Assembly (NCBI GenBank): GCA_029721515.1
Contig: CM056561.1
Coordinates: 12,848,501 to 12,912,500, forward strand
Origin: Synanceia verrucosa
Taxonomy: Eukaryota; Chordata; Actinopteri; Perciformes; Synanceiidae
DNA: 64,000 bases
Reading direction: 5' to 3'
Part shown: one piece after another, positions 20,801-31,500 of the stretch
Layout of the letters: each line of letters opens with the position of its first letter
Numbering within the stretch: position 1 is the stretch's first letter
The notes under the pieces: model-generated
Database searches by the model: none
Told to the model about the DNA's origin: nothing
What the model saw: only the letters and a program-made list of their open reading frames with translations
Program-made: the position numbers and the translations under genes

Positions 20801-23800
20801 ATTTGAAAAGTTTAATTTTCATCAAGCTCAAAAATCAACTGCTCTGGACCCACGATTTAAGGACCCCAAGTGCCTGCCTAGAGCAGAAAGGGAGCCAGTG
20901 TGGGTAAAGCTGAGTGGGTTGGTGAAGGGAGAAGAACCTGCTCTGCAGCCACCCAGTGAGGAGAACCTTGGTGGAAGAAGGAGAAGTAGAGACTGGACTG
21001 GGAATAACAGAGATGACTCATTGCCTCAAACCATGTCAGACAACTACTGACTGTTAATGCAGTTCTTCTTTGCCCAATATAGGCCTACTCTTCAATAAAT
21101 GTTATATTATCAGAGACTGTCCATGCACCCTGGTCATTGTGGATAGTTGAGGAAAGAGCCTTGTCCACACGGAGCCATCATGAACCTGTGTTCGACTGCC
21201 TAACCAAATAAAAGACCAAGACCACCAAAGCAAATAGTATTGAACATTATTTTTCATTGCCAAACATTATAGTGGAAAAGCTTTCTCGAGCAGTTTGTGA
21301 TGCATTTTCATTATTTTAGTAATACATGCTGTCTTCGGCATAATTCAAATGAATCATTTTAATCTAGATTAATCTGAATTAACTCCAGAATTTAATCTAG
21401 ATTAAAAAAATTATTTATGCCCAGCACTAACGTACAGTTGTGGTCAAAAATTTACATACACTTGTAAAGAACATAATGTCATGGCTCTCTTGAGTTTCCA
21501 ATTATTTCTTCAACTCTAATTTTTCCTCTGATCTCTGAGAGTGATTGGAACAGATAGTTCTTTGTCACAAAAACATTCATGAAGTATAAAATATACATAC
21601 AGCAACATGACTTAGCAATTTTGGTGACTTAGAAAGTTGTCTCAATGAAATGAGCTTCATAGATTGGCCTCTGAATTTCTTGTGAGTGATCATTAGTGAC
21701 TACATCTGGTGACTTCTCTGAGGCCATTTAAATAGGGCTCATTGGATACAAACGCCCACAAACGCAACAGTGGGAAAGTCAAAGGAGCTCAGCACAGATC
21801 TGAAAAAGCGAATCATTGACTTGAACAAATCAGGAAAGTCACTTGGAGCCATTCCAAAGCAGCTGCAGGTCCCAAGAGCAACAGTGCAAACAATTTCTAA
21901 GTATTAAGTGCAAGGCACTGTTTTGTCACTGCCACGATCAGGAAGAAAATGCAAGCTATCACCGGCTGCTGAGAAAAAATTGGTCAGGAGGGTGAAGAAT
22001 CAACCAAGAACCACCAAAAAGCAGATCTGCCAAGAATCAGAAGCTGCTGGAATACAGGTGTCAGTGTCCACAGCCAAGCGTGTTTTGCATCGCCATGGAA
22101 TGAGAGGCTGCCGTGCAAGAAGGAAGCCCTTGCTCCAAAAGCGGCACCTTAAAGGTACAATATGTAAGAAATGTATTTAAATTAATCATAAAATGGCCCT
22201 GATATGTCACCAGACATTAAGAAATCATGTTCATTTCAAATACTTATATCACTGACAACAGTATTCCAGCCAGGATATTCTCATTTAAAAAGCCAAGTTG
22301 CAGCCCTCAACTGATGCTGATGTTGTCATGTTGTGTTTTGGTCTGATGCACCACCCTCTATCTATCTCCCAATCACCAAGTCAGTAGTGTTTCCTCATCC
22401 GGGTTGCCAGCTCTGCTCTAGTTACCACAGCTGCAGGTATGAACGTGTTGGATAAATAATGTCTAACGTTACGAAACCTTAAACACCCCAGCCCACCACA
22501 GCTCTCCCCCACCCCATTGTACTCTTTCTAAGTGCCTATGGTGATGCCCAAGGTGGCTGCTTTTCATTCACTGTAACACTTTCTATTCCTGTTGGATCCT
22601 GCAGCCGAGCTGGCAACATCTAGTCAGGGGAGAGGGAGAGGGGAGACACCGCTTGACAGTAATTTCAAAGTGACTGCAGTACCAGTTTTGGCAACCATCC
22701 TACATACTGTTGCTTTAAGGCTCGAATGAAGTTTGCTGCTGATCACGTGGACAAAGACAAGACCTTCTGGAGGAAAGTTCTGCGGTCAGATGAAACAAAA
22801 ATCGAGCTGTTTGGCCACAATGCCCAGTAATATGTTTGGAGGAGAAACGGTGAGGCCTTTAACCCCAAGATCACCATGCCTACCGTCAAGCACAGTGGTG
22901 GGAGTATTATGCTGTGGGGCTGTTCTGATGCCAATGGAACTGGTGCTTTACAGAGAGTCAATGGGATAATGAAGACCTTCAAATTTTTCAAGATAACCTA
23001 AAATCATCAGCCCGAAGGTTGGGTCTTGGGCGCAGCTGGGTGTTCCAACAGAACAATGACCCCAAACACGCATGAAAAGTGGTAATGGAATGGCAAATCA
23101 GGCCTTCCCAAAGTCCTGACCATTGAGAACATGTGGACAATGCTGAAGAAACAAGTCCATGTCAGAAAGCCAACAAATTTAACTAAACTGTACCAATTCT
23201 GTCAAAAGGAGTGGTCAAAGATTCAACCAGAAGCTTCTGGATGGCCTAATTGAAGTGAAAATGGCCAAGGGACATGTAACCAAATATTAGCATTGCTGTA
23301 TGTATATTTTTGAACCAGCAGATTTGGGCACTTTTTCTGTTAACCCATAATAAAGTCATAAAAGAACCAAATGTAATGTTTTGACCACGACTGTATAGTC
23401 CTCACCAAGATGGATCAGGAAAAGGCCTGGGTGACACCAGCAGTCGTTTCAAAAGTGTGTGACTCCAAGGTCATACATCATCAACACACCACGACCTCAT
23501 GAAGCTCATCGGGAGAATGCCAAGACTGTGTGAAGCAGTAACAAAAGCAAAGGGTAGCTACTTTGAAGAATCTAAAACATAAAGTTATTTATGTTTTTAT
23601 TTAGGGCTGTGCTATATGGCTAAAATTCTATATCCCGGTATAGCCAAGTTTATATCCCGATAATGATATATATTCCGATACAGTATTTTTTTCTGATGTG
23701 TTTTTAATTTCCATTGCGCTCTCCTCTGTCTCCTCTGCGGTTACACCACAGGCTTACTTTGAGAGTGACCGGAAGTCCGGCTTTGTTTGCGCTGTAGCCT

Positions 23801-26800
23801 ACTTCTACTGTGCAGTTTGGCTGCTAATAAAGATGTGTTTTAAGCGATAATAAATCATTTACACGCAACACAGCGTCCTCCATGCTGCTTTACCTCTGTT
23901 TACTTCCGAGCTACAACTTTTTTTTTTTTTTAAAACTTCCGAGCTATAACTGCCACAAACCTGTCCTTACGGGCGACGTCCACATGCTACCACAAAGCAG
24001 TAGCGTTGCTGTGGTTACAGTAGCCGTCATATTATTATGTCTATGCTTCATACAATACATGTTATTAACTCGCATGATACATTTGGATTATCCAGCGGTC
24101 ATTCCGACACTGAGTTGGAGTAATGTTTATGTTAGCATAGCAACAGAGCTAACTAAGTAGCTACACATTAAAATTACGATATAAACAACAGAGGCTTATA
24201 TCGTACGGTAGACATTTTTATACCGCATTACGATGTATATCATAATATCTCACAGCTCTATTTTTATTTATGTTTTAGAGTCACATAATGAGTTATTTCA
24301 CACTTTTATGTTGAACACAATTCTAGGGCTGAACAATTTTGGAAAATAATCTAATTACGATTTTTTCACCCCCTCAACATTGCCATTGCAATTTAATGCG
24401 ATTATTTTTTCCTAGGGCCTCTTGTCATGTATTTTTCAATGAACACAAGCAATAAATTAAGTCTTTTGATAATAAACAGTCACATTTATTTAAAGCACAG
24501 ACTCCAACAATAAAACAAACAGATCTTTCTCTTTTTTTCTAACTGATCTTTTTAATGATTGTCTGTCCGTCACTGCAAACGATAAAAATAAAAGCAAACA
24601 AATCTGTGACTTTACCTCTTCGACATACCTAACTTTTCCCATTTGTAAACGTGGACTGTACTTCTTAAAACCTGTCTGAGCTTAACAAGACAAACAAATA
24701 AGTAAAATATAGAGATAAAAAATAAAGCTTACTGATCTCCATTATACTAATTTACGTACCGATGGCAAGATGCAATCGGTGCCCAAAACACTGCAGTCTG
24801 GTCCATTCATTTTGCTGTGCTGTCAACACCACATTCAATGTGTTGTCTGTTGTTATGCAGATGTGGTTTTCTTCCCTATAGATCCCAGCTGACAAGCCCA
24901 ACTCTCATGCCGGCTGCAACGTTTTTTCCCTGTGTGGTCGTCTGAGAAGTAGGATGCTTGAAGGCAGCGAGCATTGAGGTTTAAGTCTTCGCCAGTGTAA
25001 TCCATCGTTAGACTCTGGTATGGCTCCGATGTACGGCTTGACCACAAATCAGTTGTTGTTGCAAATAAGCGCCACAGTTTTCAGCTCTGCTGCAACTCTC
25101 TGCATTTTTTGTATAGCTAAGGTATGGCAACCTGGCTAAAATGTGTGCGTGAGGATATTCTGTACCACTTATCCACTGTGCTTAACAAAGCCGTAAACCC
25201 AGGCTTGGTCACTATACTAATGGGCATCATTTCTTATAAATGTCTTATGTTATTCGCTTATTTTGTTATTTCTGTGTGCTGTTTCAAATTGGTTTCATAA
25301 GGAGTAACACTTTCAAACAGTTCTGTCAGTGTTCCCTATCGGCTGGTACTTTGCTTACTTGAAGGTGTATAACTGGTCGTTGGCATTCGAGCCATGCAAC
25401 TATTGTACACGGCTTTGTGGTGTTAGTAGTGTTACCTCATGAGGTAGCAACAGTAGCACGGCAGGTTCTGCACAATACTTGATGTTGTGCATCATCTTCT
25501 TTTTTTAACAAACATTTACTGCGGCAGTAGCTCAGTCTGTAGTGACTTGGGCTGGGAATCGGAGGGTCGCCAGTTAAAGTCCAGGTCGGACCAAAATGTG
25601 GAGAGTGGACTGGTAGCTGGAGAGGTGCCAGTTCCTCCTCCTGGGCACTGCCGAGGTGCCCTTGAGCAAGGCACCGAACCCCCAACTGCTCGGGGCGCCT
25701 GGATAAGGGGCAGCCCCCTCACTCTGACACCTCTCCTCTAATGCATGTGCATGTGTTTGTTTCATGACTTGTGTGTGTAATGTGCAACTGAAAAATATAT
25801 ACAGTCATGGAAAAAATTATTAGACCACCCTTGTTTTCTTCAATTTCTTGTTAATTTTAATGCCTGGCTCAACTAAAGGTACATTTGTTTGGATAATTAT
25901 AATGATAACAACAAAAATAGCTCATGAGAGTTTAATTTAAGAACTAAGGATTATTCATTTTCCATGGTTTTCTTGATAATAACCAAAATTACTTAAATTC
26001 TTACATCAATAGCTATGGCATTGTACCGCCAAAAACACTACTTTTAAGCATTCCATGTTTTCTTTTCTGTTTGCTTTAAACACATGATACACACAAGAGT
26101 TAATACTCGATTGCATAACCATTGTTTTTGATGACTGCAGCCATGCGTCTTGGCATGCTCTCCACCAGCTTCTGACATTGTTCTGCTGTCACAGCAGCCC
26201 ATTCCTGTTGGACAAATTCAAACAAATTTTCTTTGTTTTTGGGCTTGTGGTTCTCCATTTTGAGTTTGATGATTTTCCACAGGTTTTCAATTGGATTAAG
26301 ATCTGGTGATTGAGCAGGCCAAGGCATGGTGCGAATGTTGTGGTTCTCCATCCAGGCTTTAACTGACCTTGCCGTGTGGCAAGGGGCATTGTCTTATTGG
26401 AAAATCCAGTCATTCGAGGCAGGAAAGAGTTTTCCAGCTGATGGAAGAAGACTGTTTTCAAGGGTAGTCCTGTACTTGACCTGGTTCATTCGGCCTTCAC
26501 ACAATTGCATTTGCCCTGTTCCACTCAGACTGAAACAACCCCAGATCATGACTGATCCACCCCCATGTTTTACTGTAGGGGCAAGACAGTCTGGGTTGTA
26601 AACTTCTCCAGGCTTCCTCCTAACCAGTAAGTTGGCTGGAGTGGGCATCAATTCAAAATTGGATTCATCACTGAAGAGAACCTTAGCCCAATCATCAACA
26701 GTCCAATCCTTGTGGTCTCGAGCAAAGAGTAACCGGGCCTTCCTCTGCCTTTCATTGATGAAGGGCTTCTTGCGTGCTCTGTGTGACTTCAAACCAGCTT

Positions 26801-28527
26801 CAACAAGTCGGTTTCGAACTGTCCTTGCCGAGCAAGTCACATTTCTCGACAGTGCCCACTCATCTTTAAGGTCCCTGGAGGTCTGACGACGATTCCTGAC
26901 ACAGGAACGGATGAGTGCACGGTCATCTCGTGGGGTAGAAAGACATTTCCTGCCACAGCCAGGTAGCAATTTGGTAGTGCCATGTTCAGCTTGTTTTTTT
27001 TTGTTGGAATGAACGGCTGTCTTGGAGATCTTCAGTTTTTTCGCTACCTGTCTCTCACTCATGCCAATTTCCAGCAGTGCCAAGATGGCTGCCTTTGTTG
27101 CTTCACATAATTCTTTTGTTTTAGGCATTATGTGAGAGCTGACAACTTCTGAGTTGTGCTACGGCTTGAATGTAAGCAGGAAACCACTCTAGGCCTTTGC
27201 ATGTGCAGTGCTGCTTGTGACATGAAATGGCCTCTTATATACCCTGGGAATCAATTAAGCTTAAGAATGTCAAATAGGACATAAAGTATTATGTGACCAG
27301 CTGCATTTTTTGTTGTGTTCATTGTATTGTACGTTTAGTGGTACCAGATATTAGAATGAACAAGAAATTGAAGAAAACAAGGGTGGTCTAATAATTTTTT
27401 CCATGACTGTATATATATACTAACAGAGTGAAAAAATGTAATTTCCCTCATTGAGGGATTAATAAAGGAATTCTTCTTCTTCTTCTTCTTCTTCAGCTAT
27501 ATCAGGTTCTGTTGAGCCTGAGGCCATTGTGCAACAGGTTAAAGTGCAGCGTTACCTTCTCTCTCCCTCCCTCCCATTTTCAGCCCTACATAAGTCCATG
27601 TGTTCATTCATAGTTTTGATGCCTTCAGTGAGACACTACAATGTAAAAAAAAAGTAATTAAATGACAAGGTGTGTCCAAAATTTTGACTGGTAGTGTATC
27701 CTAGCAATTACAGCTATCAATCAAATACGGTGATGCAACCTTTTTCAATTTTGCACAGACACCAGTAATAAAGTTGCATAAAAGGAAATTTAGCAGCAGA
27801 GTAAAGACAAGTGTGTTTATGTACCTTGAGAGTGAACAGACTCATCCGTCCAGGCAGCTTGAAGAAGATGCTGTTCTTGACTCGGTCTCCCCTCACTTGG
27901 GAATGCAGCATGGTGACCAGGCAAGCCAAAGGTGCGGTACCACTGTGGCAACACATTATACTCAGTTACAACTTGCAAAGGGACAACAGACTAAAGTCAT
28001 GGTGTCAAGCTTTGTCATGTCCAAGAATAGAACATGGAAATTTGTGTATGGAGTATTTATGATACTATATAGGTATAGGAATAGTATAAAGATTATTATC
28101 AATTTAAAATAGGCATTACTTTGGATGGACAGGACATACCAGTGCTCCCTGCCATTTTCCTGCCAACTGACAAACCAAACAACTATATACTGAGAGCAGG
28201 CATAGACCTTGGAGAATATGAAAAGGCATGAAGTGTTTATTTACAGAACAGAGTTAGTGAATACAACAAAGATATTGTCCAACCTACCTCCTGTTTAGGC
28301 CAGCAGCAGGTTAAATAGCACATGTAGAAGGAAAAAAAATAATCAATGTTCAGTTGATGTTTGCTGCCAAAAATAAATACAAAATATAGTAATAGTAAAA
28401 TAACAGTAAATAAGCCATAGTCAAATGCAATGATCTCTGGATTGAATGGTGGACTAATGTGATAGCACTTTTTTCTCCCTAACATCATTTACTGCCAAGT
28501 TCAAGAAAATGACTACTTTTTTTCAAA

Positions 28528-28566
<39 letters not shown>

Positions 28567-31500
28567 AGTGTCCATTTGTCTGACCGCATTTCCTTTAGCC
28601 CCTTGGTCTGGATGACATGGAGAATTTGTTTGGGAGTCATGGGTGCATCAGAGAAGTTCTCCAAAACCTGGAAAAAATCCACATTTTTTAAGCCACACAG
28701 ACTAACAATTATTTCTGCACTGTTAAGAGATAACCTTGAACATATGAGAGAAAGAGCGAGAGAGAGAAAGAGCGAGAGAGAGAGAGAGAGGCAAGGAGTA
28801 AGAATGACTTTTCATTCCAGAAAGATAAAAGGCTCAAAATTATTATTAGAGCCCCGCTAATACTGAAAATGTACAAATGCTCATGAATGGTACAAGGGCT
28901 CGCAGTTATGGCACATTTTTATTCTACTTCTTACTACTTAAACTAGGTGCTGACATTCACCCATTCCTATAAAGAGGACCATTAGGGGTCTCCCGATACT
29001 ACTTCCTCACTTCCGATACGATACCAATATTGCAACCTTGATGGTCGATACCGATATTGATCCGATTCAATATCAGCATGAATCATATATAGTTTTATTA
29101 TCACATATACTATTATTTTGTGATATGAAATGTTAGAAAAGGCTTAATCAAGTAATATTACTCAAAACAGAGAACAACAATGGGTGTATATACACGTGTG
29201 TGTACACACGTACACACACACACACACTCACACACACACACACACACACACACAACACTCCCATGATTACACACACAACCAACACAACACTCCCATGATT
29301 GAGAAATTTTGGGCACATGAGTTATAATACACAAAATATCACATGAAATCTCAAAGGATTTGCTTTTGTTTGCTGTGTGCCTACATGTTATTCCACTTGA
29401 CTGCACATCCTTAGAATTTGTCACCGCTGATCAAACTGAGCAGATCTTAATCAACAATCCTTTTAAAACCCGGTCAATAAGTAGCCGTACCAATGGTGAT
29501 TTTTAATACTCATTTGCATTGTCCTGGTGAAACGTTCGTCCATGGCACGACTACATCAAAATCAGAGAGAAAGGGCCATTTGTATGCTGACAGCTGGAAT
29601 GGCACGGAGAAGTGTTGCCAAGGCCTTGGGTGTTCATGTGTCGACCATTTCACATCTATGGAACCGGTATAATAAGACAGGGCGCACTAACGACCGACCA
29701 CGAGCTCCCAGGCCACGTGTCACCACCCCTTGGCAGGACCACCATATTCGTCCTCAACATCTGAGAAACCGTTTCCTGCCAGCTAAAGTGATTGCAGCAC
29801 AGACCAGAGGTCGACATCAGAACAGAATCAGCGACCAAACAGTAGGCAACGCTTGCATGAGCCTGGGTTGCACAGCCAACGTCCCCGCCGTGGACTCCAG
29901 CACGTCGCCATGTCCGTCTGCAATGGGCAAGAGCTCTATTACACTGCATTGAAATTAAAATTTCATATCTGATACGTGTTGTTAACATGTCACTTGAATT
30001 TGGTACAATATGCATAAACCATGGGAGTGTTGCTTTAGAAGTTTTGGTCAGTATATATATACGCTCTATATGCATAGCAAGTTGTTGTGGCAGGCTTAGC
30101 ACAATGACGACAGGGCTGCGTCATGCTGGATATAGCAGAATAATGAAGATGGCTAATGAACAGCGGTTGTTTGAATCAGCTCTGTCATTGATTTTGGAAG
30201 AATCAGACTTGGGCTTTTCTTTGAAAGTTGAACAGAAAGAAGCGCTCAAGTCACCCATTTTAGGCCTAAATCTTTTCTTCGAAAGTTGAGCAGACAGAAG
30301 CGCTCAAGTAACCCGTTTTAAAGAAGGATGTATTTGTTGTTTTGCCGACCGGCTACAGCAAAAGTCTAATATACCAGCTGGCTCCACTGGTAGCATCACA
30401 TTGTCCATTGCTCTGATTGGTTATAGCGCTGGCCTTTTTCGTGCAGAGGCAGTTTGAACGACAACGGTTGGTTCCACCCACAGACTTAAGCTCTGCCCCC
30501 AGACTATACATTTGATGTCATAGTCTGGCTTATCAAGCCAACCAATACCCGATATCAATATTAGATCAGGACACCCCCTAACGACCATACAAAGTGTAAG
30601 CCTGCTCATCAGATTCTAATCTAATCATTCAAACACAGACAGGTCCAGTCCATCGATAAGAGGTATGACGATCCTGGGATCAAACTATCAATTTTTGATA
30701 TCTCTTGAATCAATCTCCTGAGCAACACACAACTGAATTACATAGCAAGCTGGACATATTTTAAATAATGTATAAACTTGACTCAAAATTTTAAATCAGC
30801 AAAAGAACAGCAAGAGATTTTTTGAGTTCAAATGTGTCTCTGGCATATGTTTTGGCAGATCGGGCTGTTTAATATAAAGATTCGACAATTTGTTCTTCTT
30901 TTCTCGTATAGTCTATCTGAGAATCAGAGGCAAGACCAAGAACGCACCATTGATATCTATACACAATCAAATGTGTGCATGTGTAATCAATTATGATTAA
31001 TTTTTCTACAAGAGCATAATGGTTTCCATAGATTTTGCCTCTTTAAAAATAAAATGGCTTTACTTAAAGAATTTCCAGTCAATGGAGGAGTCACTAACAA
31101 GGATTTGAATACCAGGGGGCAGGCCTAGCATTATCAATGACTAAATCATCTTTTAGCATTACTTTCCTTTACCCATACTCCTTTGTTTCTGCCCATTCCT
31201 TGCAAAGGAAAGGAAAGCTTATTCTAGCCATTCTCCATTTCAATAGCTGGAATGCAAAACTAAAATTTCTGTGTGTTCAGTGTGTCAGCCCACTTCATTT
31301 AAATCAAGTTGAAAGCAAAATACCTTTGGTTATGTCTCACACATTTACTCAGTTACTACGGTTTGGTTAGTAAGGAGCCAAACACCCAGACAGAGATCTC
31401 AGTGCCATGTCATGCATGGGCCTTAAAATATTAAAATTTTCATTCCAAAACAGTAAGGGACACATTGTAAGAGAGAGAGGAAAAACACTGGTGAGAAAGA

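Larger units (their letters stand above)
18190..21430 (+). mobile_element. hAT-family (BED-type) transposon relic
   Basis: The left end ctagggatgcactgatccga looks like an hAT terminus. Plus-strand pieces give a BED-finger transposase: AVCTLC, SSLKYHLNAKHP, then VTYVTLTADHWTSV (the hAT TADxWTS motif), ATQFLNIANQW, KITTIGTDNN, LYHLHQAMKISDDDPTYI and ALDPRFKDPK. Stops and frameshifts are frequent. Two SINEs (18750 and 19905) and a Tc1 remnant (20244) have inserted into it. It ends near the tttatgcccagcacta end-like sequence at 21414-21429. Confidence 0.6.
28983..30580. mobile_element. hAT-like element with target duplication, containing a Tc1 derivative
   Basis: The left end taggggtctcccgatac and the right end complement of tcaggacacccccta are inverted. 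The 8-bp flanks aggaccat (28975-28982) and acgaccat (30581-30588) match at 7 of 8 positions, the size of an hAT duplication. No hAT transposase is readable. The deleted Tc1 copy at 29252-30054 lies inside. Confidence 0.7.

Noticed and set aside
25515..25590. tRNA gene (ggcagtagctcagt start)
   Set aside because: tRNA-like head of a second SINE family, followed by the SINE body and the split 3' tail.
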